Below are positions 28,543-37,376 of a stretch of 64,000 bases of DNA, in pieces. The notes under the pieces are model-generated. The model searched no databases. It was not told where the DNA came from and saw only the letters and a list, made by a program, of their open reading frames with translations. The DNA comes from Planctomycetota bacterium (lineage in GTDB: Bacteria; Planctomycetota; UBA8108; UBA1146): the NCBI GenBank assembly GCA_016776905.1, contig JADHSM010000003.1, positions 62,001-126,000 of the forward strand, in the 5' to 3' direction. Within the stretch, counting starts at the first letter, position 1; each line of letters opens with the position of its first letter. The translations under genes were made by a program, and so were the position numbers.

Positions 28543-29309
28543 GAAGATATCCCCTTTGGGTCAACAGCTGAGAGACCTGAACCAGCGATCATGTCCACCG
28601 GATTCGCCACTGCAGGAGGATCTTGCCAAACGATGGCCTCCCCCAACTCAACGCCGCCACGTCCTCCCAGATCTCGAGCTCTGCCTTCAACAGCAGCCAT
28701 AAATCCAGGCTTCGAAATTTTCGTAGGCGGACCATCGTTTTCAGGGTCGAAAAATTGCGACGCGTAACACTTCACAACTTCCACCTTTTGGCTCCAATGA
28801 TCTGAGACATCGACAATCACACTCGGCTCGAACGGAGTATGACACATGTAATAACCTAACGTGGCGGGACGATGCTGTACGGAAGCAGGTTTCCCATGGG
28901 GATACATCTTCACACCACCGAGATAAAGACTTCTATAGGCAAGGAGACCCGCTCCCGCATGATCGGGATGAAGGTCATCTCTCCATGGAGCCAGCAACAC
29001 TCGGGGTCTTGTTTTTCGAATCACACCTACGAGTGCTTCTCGAGCATCATCCGTATCCCTCACAGAACCATCTGGAAGATTCAGGCATGTTCGAAAATGT
29101 ACTCCGAGAAGTTCAGTTGCCGCCTTCGTTTCTTCCGCACGCAATTCGGGGGTACCCCGACTCGAGAGTTCTCCACGGGTTAAATCAACGATACCCACTC
29201 GTTTACCGGCAGCGATGGTTGCCAAAATCGTCCCGCCGATGGAAATTTCTGCATCGTCAGGGTGTGCTGCAACAACCAGAAGATCGAGAGGTTCAGCAAG
29301 ATGAGACAT
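28539..29309 (-). CDS. bshB1: bacillithiol biosynthesis deacetylase (BshB1-type)
   Basis: A ~256-residue zinc-dependent LmbE/PIG-L deacetylase. The metal motif AAHPDDAEISIGG is at the N-terminus and HPDH (in DDLHPDHAGAGLLAYRS) supplies the third ligand. The family acts on GlcNAc-malate to make GlcN-malate. RGELSSRGTPELRAEET and YPHGKPASVQH-RPATLGYYMC are the BshB1-like blocks. The ATG at 29309 is chosen because AAGGA lies 5 nt upstream and it leaves the normal N-terminus; an upstream in-frame start at 29399 would add a basic tail. It overlaps bshC by 17 nt and bshA by 4 nt. Confidence 0.93.
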   Translation of the reverse strand: MSHLAEPLDLLVVAAHPDDAEISIGGTILATIAAGKRVGIVDLTRGELSSRGTPELRAEETKAATELLGVHFRTCLNLPDGSVRDTDDAREALVGVIRKTRPRVLLAPWRDDLHPDHAGAGLLAYRSLYLGGVKMYPHGKPASVQHRPATLGYYMCHTPFEPSVIVDVSDHWSQKVEVVKCYASQFFDPENDGPPTKISKPGFMAAVEGRARDLGGRGGVELGEAIVWQDPPAVANPVDMIAGSGLSAVDPKGISS

Positions 29310-30915
29310 CGGAATCCTTCTCTTTGGGGCTCTTTTGCGGGGCGTTCGCCCTCGGATGCGTACAATTCTCAGAAATGATCCACGGACAAACACAACCATC
29401 CCAACGACGAATTGCAGTGTCTAAAACTGCCGCGACTTCGCTCAAACAGTTGAAACCTTGCCAGCTGATCAAATCCAAAAGGTTTCGAGACCTTTCCGGT
29501 TCCAAACCTCCGGGAAAGATATCTTCCAGCACGGCCAACACTTTTTGCCGTCGGGCTTCCACGTCTCGATCCAGTCCCTCTTCGACAGAACGCTTCAACG
29601 CGTTCAATTGTTGCCGCCACCGAAGCGACATCCTTGCCGCTTTACGGTTCAAAGTCGGATTGGAGTGTTGCTCATGGGCTAAAGAATCAAGGATCTGTAA
29701 TAACGGATCCGCCGCCAGACTTAATTCTTGCCCACGCAACTCTGCTTTGGGAGAAGGAACCACTTCGATCGGATCGAGTTTTGGACCGAGTCGATCGAGA
29801 CCTATTCCGAGTTCCTCCAGTCGGTCCAAATGATCTCTTTGAACAGGCCTGACAGCAGGACGAGGGAGCAATAGAGGCCTTGGCAAGTTCCAAAGTTGAC
29901 GAAGACGGCGCGTCTGAAGTGTGTAACACAACTCGGTGGGACCCACTATGACAGCCGCAGGATCCAGCAGAACATCCTGAACGATTCCCCGAAATAATGC
30001 ATCCGGCGAGAATGCTTCTGGATCTCCTAGAAGTTGAGCAGTGGATCGGGTTGCCGTCTTTTCGAGTCGAACCCTGTCCCCATTCTCATCATGCCAAAAG
30101 AAAGGTGAACCCGACCGCACTCTGACGGGGGCAGGAATTCCGAGAGCTTCCTGATCCATCGAAGCCTGCTGAATCTCTGCTTGGAATTCTTCGGCTTTCT
30201 CATGGGCCATTTTCATCAACGGCATTTGAAGTTCACGAAGAGCTCGTGGGAAAACGGGTAACCAGCCTTCATCGGGCAACAACTCCAGCAGCAACTCGAC
30301 AAATTCCCGGCCCGGATCGACCTCTTCAGAGATGAGTTTCTCACATTTTTGAAGAACGCTTTCAGCATGAGGAGCAGCGCCGAGGCTCACCTTCAACGCT
30401 TCGAGTCGCTCACTTGCTGATGAGGCAGGGGTCAATGAGTAGAAAGGACGAAGTCCCGGTTCAAACTCGGCGGGGATCGATTTGTTTGATACAAATTCCC
30501 CAGGGTCCAACTCACTCACATCATGATCATCGTCAGCCACCCAGAACAATGGTACGGCAGGGATACCCTGACTATTCAAGTCAGCAGCGAGCCTTGTGGC
30601 CGCCAATAACTTTGTCGTACAAAGAAGAGGACCTCCCCAAAGAGCCGGTTGTTGCCCTGTAACGATAATACGGCACTCAGGGTCATTGAGTCGTTCCTGT
30701 GCCAGCCGTGAAGACTCCGGCAAATCAAGCGTCGCCCACAGCGGGCGAAGCGCTTGAATCAATCGTTCTCGGGTTTCGGGGTCAGAGTGGTGATCCCCGA
30801 CATCACGTGCGACATCTTCAGATCCCAAAGCCAACTTGCCAAACAGATCTTCAGCAACGGCACCTCCTCGTAATCTCAAGTCGAGGGCATTTTGAGGTGA
30901 TTTCTTCATGGTCAT
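29293..30915 (-). CDS. bshC: putative cysteine ligase BshC (bacillithiol synthesis)
   Basis: A 540-residue protein of the BshC family, proposed to add cysteine to glucosamine-malate to give bacillithiol. Family blocks seen are IVTGQQPALWGGPLLCTTKL, PLFWVADDDHDVSELD, VGPTELCYTLQTRRL and a long helical C-terminal domain with coiled coil. Length is close to the usual 530-540. The ATG at 30915 overlaps the methyltransferase stop as ATGA and follows a GGGGGG site; an in-frame upstream start at 31017 would extend into the methyltransferase gene. This completes a bshA-bshB-bshC set in one operon. Confidence 0.93.
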   Translation of the reverse strand: MTMKKSPQNALDLRLRGGAVAEDLFGKLALGSEDVARDVGDHHSDPETRERLIQALRPLWATLDLPESSRLAQERLNDPECRIIVTGQQPALWGGPLLCTTKLLAATRLAADLNSQGIPAVPLFWVADDDHDVSELDPGEFVSNKSIPAEFEPGLRPFYSLTPASSASERLEALKVSLGAAPHAESVLQKCEKLISEEVDPGREFVELLLELLPDEGWLPVFPRALRELQMPLMKMAHEKAEEFQAEIQQASMDQEALGIPAPVRVRSGSPFFWHDENGDRVRLEKTATRSTAQLLGDPEAFSPDALFRGIVQDVLLDPAAVIVGPTELCYTLQTRRLRQLWNLPRPLLLPRPAVRPVQRDHLDRLEELGIGLDRLGPKLDPIEVVPSPKAELRGQELSLAADPLLQILDSLAHEQHSNPTLNRKAARMSLRWRQQLNALKRSVEEGLDRDVEARRQKVLAVLEDIFPGGLEPERSRNLLDLISWQGFNCLSEVAAVLDTAIRRWDGCVCPWIISENCTHPRANAPQKSPKEKDSDVSSC

Positions 30916-31679
30916 GAATTCCCCCCCACTCGAGACGAAACAAATATCATTCGAGGAGAGATTCCATCCTCGTGCCCATTGCCGTCCCAGTCTCCATAAC
31001 AAAACTTCGATTCCCAACCACTCGCCTGCAGTAGGGTCTCAATTTCTTCGCGCGAAAAGAGACGCACCGATTCCGTGTAGTTTCGATTTTCGCCAGGTCC
31101 CGTGATGGTCACTGTTTTTTCGACCCTCATTTTATCCGCTGTCATGGATCTCTCTTCACGGATAGTCCGGTCACCCACACGTCTTTCACTGCTCGGAATC
31201 AATTGTTCGATCGTCGTTGCACGATCAGGGAGGTCGAGTAGAAAAAGCCCTCCGGGAGAACAAACCCGGGCCACTTCAGCCAAAACTCGACGATTTTCTT
31301 CGTCCCCAGCAAAATAGCCAAAGGAGGTGAAAAACATCATCACGTGGTCAAAGAAATCTTGTTCGAAGGGCAGGTCACGCATATCTGCCCTAGAGAGGGA
31401 AACATCTTCACTCAAATGGCGACGTGCTTCGGTGAGAAGATCTTTGGACAAGTCCACGCCATACAACTGACACTGTGACTCCTGGAGCCAAAAGGAGTGT
31501 CGGCCGGCACCACAACAAAGATCTAACAACTTTTGACCGGGAGCAGGCGAGAGCCATTTCAGAGCAGCGAGAGCTTCATTTCGAGCCGACTCGACCGTTC
31601 TGGCCGGATAGACTTCGAGATAGTCGGCGACGAAAGCCTTCTCGAACCAGTACTCGTGTTCCGTATCTTGACGATCCAT
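30912..31679 (-). CDS. class I SAM methyltransferase heading the bacillithiol operon
   Basis: A ~255-residue methyltransferase. SAM motif I is LLDLCCGAGRHSFWL and the acidic motif II position reads YGVDLSKDLL. ADMRDLPFEQDFFDHVMMFF forms motif III/IV, with CSPGGLFLLDLPD after it. The C-terminal half has a beta-rich insert seen in small-molecule methyltransferases. ATG 31679 is chosen because GGAG lies just upstream; an in-frame start at 31739 is less likely. It overlaps bshC by 4 nt, so it is part of the bacillithiol operon. In Chlorobi a SAM methyltransferase converts bacillithiol to N-methyl-bacillithiol; this gene is a candidate for a similar step. Confidence 0.8.
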   Translation of the reverse strand: MDRQDTEHEYWFEKAFVADYLEVYPARTVESARNEALAALKWLSPAPGQKLLDLCCGAGRHSFWLQESQCQLYGVDLSKDLLTEARRHLSEDVSLSRADMRDLPFEQDFFDHVMMFFTSFGYFAGDEENRRVLAEVARVCSPGGLFLLDLPDRATTIEQLIPSSERRVGDRTIREERSMTADKMRVEKTVTITGPGENRNYTESVRLFSREEIETLLQASGWESKFCYGDWDGNGHEDGISPRMIFVSSRVGGNS

Positions 31680-31862
31680 ATTCTCCAGATTTGCTGAATG
31701 GGGCCATTTCCTATCATCCCGCTGATGAGGCCCCTCCACAAGGGAACCGATTGGCCTTCTTCTGACGTTTTCTTGCCACTTGCCTGCCCCCGCTGTTCGA
31801 GTTACTCAGGGGGGTCTGCAGGAATACCGATGCTCAGAGAAGTCCATGGAAGGGAAACCCGG

Positions 31863-34079
31863 TTGAAAAACGTCGCTCGCGTCGCCATCCCAGTTCCTTT
31901 GCATGAACCCTTTGATTATCGGATCCCAGACGAACTTCTGAGTGAAATCGTTCCGGGAGTCCCAGTTCTCGTCCCATTTGGCAGAACTCAGCGATATGGC
32001 TGGGTCGTCGAGATCACAGATACTTCTCCGCATCCTCGTTTGAGAAAGATCCTCTCCAGAGTCCCCGAAGGTGCAGAACTCTCGTCAGATCTGCTCAAAC
32101 TATTGCAATGGACCTCCCATTACTATGTCGCGGGTATCGGGGAAACGATCGAGTCCGCCCTTCCAAAACCGGTGAGAGAAAGAAAGATTCGCCAAGTCCG
32201 TTGGGTGAAAACTATCGAATCCGGAGACCACTCTCCCGAAAAAGGCGGCGGCGCTGCAACCCGAAAAAAGGTTCTCGAATATTTGAATCAATCCCCGGAC
32301 CCGGTACCGATGCGACGCCTTCTCGAAGACTGCGAAGTCAGTGATAGCCCTGTCAAAACTCTCCACAAGCGAGGCCAACTCGAAATCTTTGATGGTCTTC
32401 CGCCGGAGTTCGGTGTTCCTGGACAGAAAAAACCCGACTCTCCTCCCTGGGAAGCACCTCCCCCCTTCGAACCCAATGAGGAACAAAAAGTTGCGATCGA
32501 ACTCATCTGTAAACAGATGGATACAGACAGTTATAAAACTTTCTTACTCCACGGAGTCACGGGCAGTGGGAAGACGGAAGTTTATATTCGCAGCGCTCAA
32601 AACGCTTTGGCAAAGGGACAAGGAGTACTCGTCTTACTGCCAGAGATCGCTTTGACGCCTCAAGCCATCGAGAGATTCACTGAGCGCTTAGGCCCAGTAG
32701 CAGTTCTCCACTCGATGCTTTCTGATACGGAGCGTGCTGTTCATCATGAACGTCTACGATCAGGAGAGGTCAAACTGGCTCTGGGAGCCCGAAGTGCGGT
32801 CTTCGCACCTGTTCAGGATTTAGGCCTGATTATCGTCGACGAGTGCCATGAGAGTTCCTACAAGCAGGAAAACAGTCCCCGATATCATGCCCGCGATGTT
32901 GCAGTCATGCGTGCTCATCAAAATGACATTCCATGCGTTCTCGGTTCAGCGACACCATCGATGGAGTCACTCGAAAATGCACGTCAGGGACGATTTGAAA
33001 AAATCTCTTTGAATCACCGTGTGAATCAGCGCGAACTGGCGACCATTGAAGTTATTGATCGTCGTCACGAAAAAGGCGCGGGGGCCTCTCATGGGCTTCT
33101 ATCACGTCGATTGATCGACTTGATTCGTGAAACCATCGACCGGGGCGAACAAGTCTTACTCTTTCTCAATCGTCGCGGATTCGCACGAGATGTCCAATGC
33201 AGACAATGCGGATATTCATTTCGTTGTGCCAGTTGTGATATCCCTATGACCTATCACAAAGCGAAAGACTTGGCACAGTGCCATTATTGCGATGAAAAAA
33301 GAGGTATCCCAGACCGGTGCCCTCAGTGTGAATTCACAGGTTTTCGCCAACGCTCACCGGGCACAGAGAATATTGAGGAAACTCTGGTGACACTCTTTCC
33401 AAATGTCGAAATCGATCGTCTCGACAGGGATACAGTCACTAGCGCCAGTCGTATGCAGCGCATCCTTCAGAAATTTAGGGATGGAGAAACCCGTATTCTG
33501 GTAGGCACCCAAATGGTGGCTAAAGGCCATGATATTCCGGGAGTCACCCTGGTCGGGGTTCTGGATGCAGATGTAGCCTTGGGATTGCCCGATTTCCGCT
33601 CTGCAGAAAAAACAGCGCAGTTACTGTGTCAGGTTGCAGGTCGCGCAGGAAGAGGCGATTTGCCGGGACACGTGGCACTTCAAACCCGACAACCTGAACA
33701 CTACGCCATCGCCTGTGCTGTTCGACAAGATCTCGAACTTCTTCTGGAACAAGAAACAACTGTCAGAAAAATGCTGCGTTATCCTCCGCATGGATTTCTG
33801 GCTCGCATCGTTTTTGAAGATGAAGATGAATCCCGTGTGAGACAAACAGCGGATGAAATCGCACATGTGATCAAAGCTGCTGCCCGAGAAGATTCGCAGA
33901 TACTTGGACCCGCTCCTGCCCCATTCGAAAAGTTACGAAACAGGTATCGACTTCATGTTTTGTTGAAGAGCACTTCTCGAGATGCGCTCCGAGAGTTGGG
34001 GAAAATCGCACAGACCGAAAAGGCACGCTGGTCTTCGACTCGCATCACTCTTGATATTGATCCCCAGAACTTGCAATAA
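31863..34079 (+). CDS. priA: primosomal protein N' (replication restart helicase)
   Basis: A ~738-residue PriA helicase. The DNA-binding N-terminus begins VARVAIPVPLHEPFDYRIP and has PVLVPFGRTQRYGWV. The helicase core has Walker A GVTGSGKTEVYI, DECHESSYKQENSPRYHARD (DEAH-type box) and a two-zinc Cys block (CRQCGYSFRCASC ... CHYC ... CPQC). Motifs V and VI are in VGTQMVAKGHDIPGVT and LLCQVAGRAGRGDLPG. It restarts stalled replication forks. The TTG at 31863 (AAGGGA 8 nt upstream) gives the usual N-terminus; ATG 31830 adds 11 residues and cannot be excluded. It is divergent from the bacillithiol operon, about 180 nt away, and ends in a shared terminator with HU. Confidence 0.94.
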   Translation: MKNVARVAIPVPLHEPFDYRIPDELLSEIVPGVPVLVPFGRTQRYGWVVEITDTSPHPRLRKILSRVPEGAELSSDLLKLLQWTSHYYVAGIGETIESALPKPVRERKIRQVRWVKTIESGDHSPEKGGGAATRKKVLEYLNQSPDPVPMRRLLEDCEVSDSPVKTLHKRGQLEIFDGLPPEFGVPGQKKPDSPPWEAPPPFEPNEEQKVAIELICKQMDTDSYKTFLLHGVTGSGKTEVYIRSAQNALAKGQGVLVLLPEIALTPQAIERFTERLGPVAVLHSMLSDTERAVHHERLRSGEVKLALGARSAVFAPVQDLGLIIVDECHESSYKQENSPRYHARDVAVMRAHQNDIPCVLGSATPSMESLENARQGRFEKISLNHRVNQRELATIEVIDRRHEKGAGASHGLLSRRLIDLIRETIDRGEQVLLFLNRRGFARDVQCRQCGYSFRCASCDIPMTYHKAKDLAQCHYCDEKRGIPDRCPQCEFTGFRQRSPGTENIEETLVTLFPNVEIDRLDRDTVTSASRMQRILQKFRDGETRILVGTQMVAKGHDIPGVTLVGVLDADVALGLPDFRSAEKTAQLLCQVAGRAGRGDLPGHVALQTRQPEHYAIACAVRQDLELLLEQETTVRKMLRYPPHGFLARIVFEDEDESRVRQTADEIAHVIKAAAREDSQILGPAPAPFEKLRNRYRLHVLLKSTSRDALRELGKIAQTEKARWSSTRITLDIDPQNLQ

Positions 34080-34118
34080 AAAAAGGGTGAGCGCCCACTA
34101 GGAGCACTCACCCTTTTT
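34080..34118. terminator. bidirectional terminator between priA and HU
   Basis: AAAAAGGGTGAG (34080-34091) and CTCACCCTTTTT (34107-34118) form a perfect 12-bp stem with A-run and T-run on either side. It serves the convergent priA and HU genes. Confidence 0.95.
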
Positions 34119-34137
34119 ACAAAGTTGCTTCGTAGAT

Positions 34138-34407
34138 TTAGACCATGTCCTTGAAAGTCTTCGAAGGCTTAAAGGCAACGCTCTTTGAAGCCTTGATCTT
34201 GATGCTCTCACCCGTCTGTGGGTTACGACCCGTACGAGCCGCACGCTTGCGGATGCTAAAGGTTCCGAAGCCGACCATTTGAACGGTCTTGTCCTTCTTT
34301 ACTCCCTTTTTGATACCATCGATGACAGCGTTAACGCAGCGCTCTGCTCCCGCTTTGGTCTCGTCTAGTTCCTTTTGCACGAATGCAATGAGTTCGCCTT
34401 TGTTCAT
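34138..34407 (-). CDS. hup: HU-family DNA-binding protein
   Basis: An 89-residue histone-like protein. The family signature is GFGTFSIRKRAARTGRNPQT (residues ~46-65) and includes the DNA-intercalating RNPQTG arm. The N-terminal MNKGELIAFVQKEL and C-terminal SKSVAFKPSKTFKDMV match HU/IHF-type proteins. HU bends DNA and organises the nucleoid. ATG 34407 is selected because AAGGAAGGAG lies 6 nt upstream; an in-frame start at 34470 would add 21 unconserved residues. It stands alone with a long 5' region. Confidence 0.95.
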   Translation of the reverse strand: MNKGELIAFVQKELDETKAGAERCVNAVIDGIKKGVKKDKTVQMVGFGTFSIRKRAARTGRNPQTGESIKIKASKSVAFKPSKTFKDMV

Positions 34408-34748
34408 GAGGCTCTCCTTCCTTCGAGAATTAATATCTGAACACTTCTTTACGACGTGCCAAACCGGCAACGTCGCCCCTCGATCCTGATCAGACCCAAA
34501 CTCCTGAGATCGGCTCAGGGACTGGGCTGAGCCCTAGTATGTTGCCCCGATTCGATCCTGCAAACACATCCTGACAAGAATTACTGCTTCAGAGAGACAA
34601 GTTAGTCTTCTGGGAACCAAAAGACACCGTTCCAGCGTTGGCAAATATGTGTCTTTGGGTATAACATCCTCTGTAACACGATCTTGGGGGAGATCAGCAA
34701 GTATTCTCCCTCCTATTATAAGTTGACCTAGTTAGATGCGGAGTACTC
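34408..34748. promoter_or_regulatory. divergent promoter region between HU and the selenocysteine locus
   Basis: A 340-nt stretch without a gene. It holds two small inverted repeats: CCTGAG-ATCGG-CTCAGG (34503-34519) and GGGCT-G-AGCCC (34524-34534), partly sharing the CTGAG/CTCAG core. They may be operator or RNA structures for HU or the DUF3108 gene. No -35/-10 pair is certain. The GGAG at 34741-34744 serves the TTG start at 34749. Confidence 0.45.
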
Positions 34749-35882
34749 TTGGAAAGCCTAAGGTTCAGGTGTTGGCCCCACCTGCTCATAGTGGCATCCG
34801 TGATTCTTTTGATGAAAGACTCACTGATTGCCCAAATTCCCCTTGCCGATTTATCGCCTATCCCTATCACGGATCAGGCGCCTCAAAATCCAGCGGAGGG
34901 GAAGATCGATGAGGACGATGGTCGCGATGACCTCGGACGCCTTGAAAAAGGCGTGGCTGTGGAATCATTCTCCGGAATCGTTCCAGCTTCATTACCACTA
35001 GGAGAACGCCTGGTCTTCGAAGCCACTGTCGAGTGGAAAGGGGCCCAAGTCCTCGTCGGTCATTTGGAATTGGCCTCATTTCAAGAGGACCTCGAAACCA
35101 CCATTCTTCATGCCCGAGGAAAAGGTGAGAGATTCGGTTACTTGATCGATCAACAAATTACTTCCCGACTTGATCGCATGACCGGGCAACCCATCGAGTA
35201 CATCAATGTCCAAAGAGGCTCAGAATATCACACGAAAAAGTTGCTCTTTGAGAATGGCTCTATCAGCTACAAAAAACGAGAGCACTGTAGGAAATCAGAT
35301 TGTTCTCATCCAAAACACAACATTGCGGAGGTCTCTTGGAAAGGTCCCATTCCTTGGGGGACAAAGGATCAACATTGCGACGACAAGAAATGTGGAAATC
35401 CTACTCATGAGTCATGGGTCGTAAAAAAGGTCCATCAAGTCGATGAGCCTTATGTTGACTTGCTCACCTCTATCTTTGTTGCAAGAACAGCCAAATTTCC
35501 GAGCGATGATGAAACCATCATCATTCCAGCGATCAATGACGACTCACGCTGGTTTGTCGAAGTGAAGAAACTGCAGACGAAAGAGATCACTGTTAAAGAG
35601 GGCACGTACGAAGCCATCGAACTCAGCCTCTCTCCCCTATCTTCCGATGGGAATGAAAAGAAACGCTTCAAGGGGCTTTTTGGAATCCATGGCACTCTCC
35701 GGGTTTGGATCGACTCTATCTCTCGCAAACCACTCCTCATTCAGGGTACACTTCCGGTCTCGGTTCTCGACCTGAAGGCCAGAATTGAACTGATCTCTAC
35801 TGGGGACGCCGAGATCGTTAAGCTACGTAGGGCCTCAACACAGAAGGCCCTTTTAGAGAAATCTGCCGAAAGGCCTCGATGA
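34749..35882 (+). CDS. exported DUF3108-domain protein with duplicated Cys/His motif
   Basis: A 377-residue protein. A signal anchor (LLIVASVILLMKDSLIAQIP) leads to a beta-rich DUF3108 domain, which begins LPLGERLVFEATVEWKGAQV and ends near KARIELISTGDAEI. Inside it, two copies of HC-x4-C-x2-P-x-H stand exactly 30 residues apart (His179-His190 and His209-His220), a possible metal-binding insert. DUF3108 proteins are mostly periplasmic with unknown function. TTG 34749 follows GGAG at 5 nt. Its TGA overlaps the selA ATG by 4 nt, so it is translationally coupled to selA. This coupling is the only evidence for a link with selenium. Confidence 0.75.
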   Translation: MESLRFRCWPHLLIVASVILLMKDSLIAQIPLADLSPIPITDQAPQNPAEGKIDEDDGRDDLGRLEKGVAVESFSGIVPASLPLGERLVFEATVEWKGAQVLVGHLELASFQEDLETTILHARGKGERFGYLIDQQITSRLDRMTGQPIEYINVQRGSEYHTKKLLFENGSISYKKREHCRKSDCSHPKHNIAEVSWKGPIPWGTKDQHCDDKKCGNPTHESWVVKKVHQVDEPYVDLLTSIFVARTAKFPSDDETIIIPAINDDSRWFVEVKKLQTKEITVKEGTYEAIELSLSPLSSDGNEKKRFKGLFGIHGTLRVWIDSISRKPLLIQGTLPVSVLDLKARIELISTGDAEIVKLRRASTQKALLEKSAERPR

Positions 35883-37285
35883 CCCCCACCGAAATCGGTG
35901 CATTGCTCAGAAAACTTCCACAAGTCGATCGACTGATGAAGTTCGACAAGATGGAATCTCTCAGCCAACAGCACTCAAGATCACTCGTTCTCGCAGAATG
36001 TCGGTCATTGCTGGATTCACTGCGTGCCCGGGCACTCGCTGGAGATGCTGGGGAAGAGGACTTTTCAGAAGACATCATCATCCAGCGACTGTCTGATCGT
36101 CTTTCAGAAAGACAAACACCCTTCTATCGCAGAGTCATCAACGGGACAGGAATCGTGCTCCACACCGGGCTTGGAAGAGCACCTCTGGCATCGGAGGTCG
36201 CAGATTCTCTCGTCGAGCAACTGAGGCATCCGGTCCGGGTAGAAATAGATCTAGAATCTGGACTTCGCGGAAATCGCGATGAAGGCTGTGTGGATTTGAT
36301 CAGGGAGCTGACGGGTGCTGAAGATGCCACCGTGGTCAATAATAATGCCGGAGCAACACTGCTTCTATTATCTGCCCTTGCCAAGGATCAGGAAGTCCTC
36401 GTCTCTCATGGGGAACTCGTAGAGATCGGCGGTTCATTCCGTATTCCAGACATCATGGAACAAGGTGGAGCGCGCTTGAAAGCAGTGGGAACTACCAATA
36501 GAACCCGAGCCCGTGATTACGATGAAGCCTGTTCCAGTGACTCGGGAATGATCCTGAAAGTTCACACTTCAAATTACAAAGTCGTCGGCTTTACTGAAGA
36601 AGCTGAGATATCCGAATTGTGCACCGTTGGAAAAACTCATGGAGTCCCCGTCGTACATGACATGGGCTCTGGCTGCATGGTCGATCTGGCATCCCGGGGA
36701 TTACGTGGAGAATCTTGGGTTCGTGACAGCCTAGAGAGTGGCTGTGCCCTTGTCTGTTTCAGCGGAGACAAACTCTTAGGTGGACCTCAAGCGGGTATTA
36801 TTGCGGGTAGTGCTGATCTTGTTCAAAAGTGCAGAAAGCACCCTCTATACAGAGCGATGAGACCCGGTCGCATGACCTATATTGCCCTTGAGCAAACATT
36901 GCGTATTTACCTCCGAGGCGAAGAAGAGTCGATCCAGAGTATTCCTTCCTTGAGAAGGGTTTTGGATACTCCCGAAACGCTGAAAGAGCGACAGGAAAAA
37001 CTTCACCATGATTTATCCCGCTTATCCGACCTTCAAGTTCACCTCCTAGACCATGACGGATACGCAGGAAGCGGCTCATTGCCCGCACAGCCCATTAAAT
37101 CTCTGGGCCTAAAGATCACCTCTCCCCTTCTGGCCACTGCTGAGTTAGCTCGAAAACTGCGCACTGGGGAGCCCTCCATATTGCCGACAGTTCAGGATGA
37201 CGCCATCATTCTGGATGTTCGCACCCTTGAGGATGAAGAACTGGACGTGATCGTCGCCCGATTCTCCGAGATCCTCGCTTCCTGA
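35879..37285 (+). CDS. selA: L-seryl-tRNA(Sec) selenium transferase
   Basis: A 468-residue PLP enzyme that converts seryl-tRNA-Sec to selenocysteyl-tRNA-Sec using selenophosphate. The PLP lysine lies in CFSGDKLLGGPQAGIIAGS (K298). The N-terminal SelA domain (LLRKLPQVDRLM), GTGIVLHTGLGRAPL and the VNNNAGATLLLL block fit the family, and length matches the usual 460-470. It shares a 4-nt overlap with the DUF3108 gene upstream and is followed after 91 nt by selD and tRNA-Sec. Confidence 0.96.
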   Translation: MTPTEIGALLRKLPQVDRLMKFDKMESLSQQHSRSLVLAECRSLLDSLRARALAGDAGEEDFSEDIIIQRLSDRLSERQTPFYRRVINGTGIVLHTGLGRAPLASEVADSLVEQLRHPVRVEIDLESGLRGNRDEGCVDLIRELTGAEDATVVNNNAGATLLLLSALAKDQEVLVSHGELVEIGGSFRIPDIMEQGGARLKAVGTTNRTRARDYDEACSSDSGMILKVHTSNYKVVGFTEEAEISELCTVGKTHGVPVVHDMGSGCMVDLASRGLRGESWVRDSLESGCALVCFSGDKLLGGPQAGIIAGSADLVQKCRKHPLYRAMRPGRMTYIALEQTLRIYLRGEEESIQSIPSLRRVLDTPETLKERQEKLHHDLSRLSDLQVHLLDHDGYAGSGSLPAQPIKSLGLKITSPLLATAELARKLRTGEPSILPTVQDDAIILDVRTLEDEELDVIVARFSEILAS

Positions 37286-37376
37286 TCAGATCAACAATCT
37301 GAACCAGATCGACTCTGAACTCTTGACCAGAGAGTGCCGCGGGGTGATCTTTCACTTTGAAAGAGAGGAGGCCAAG

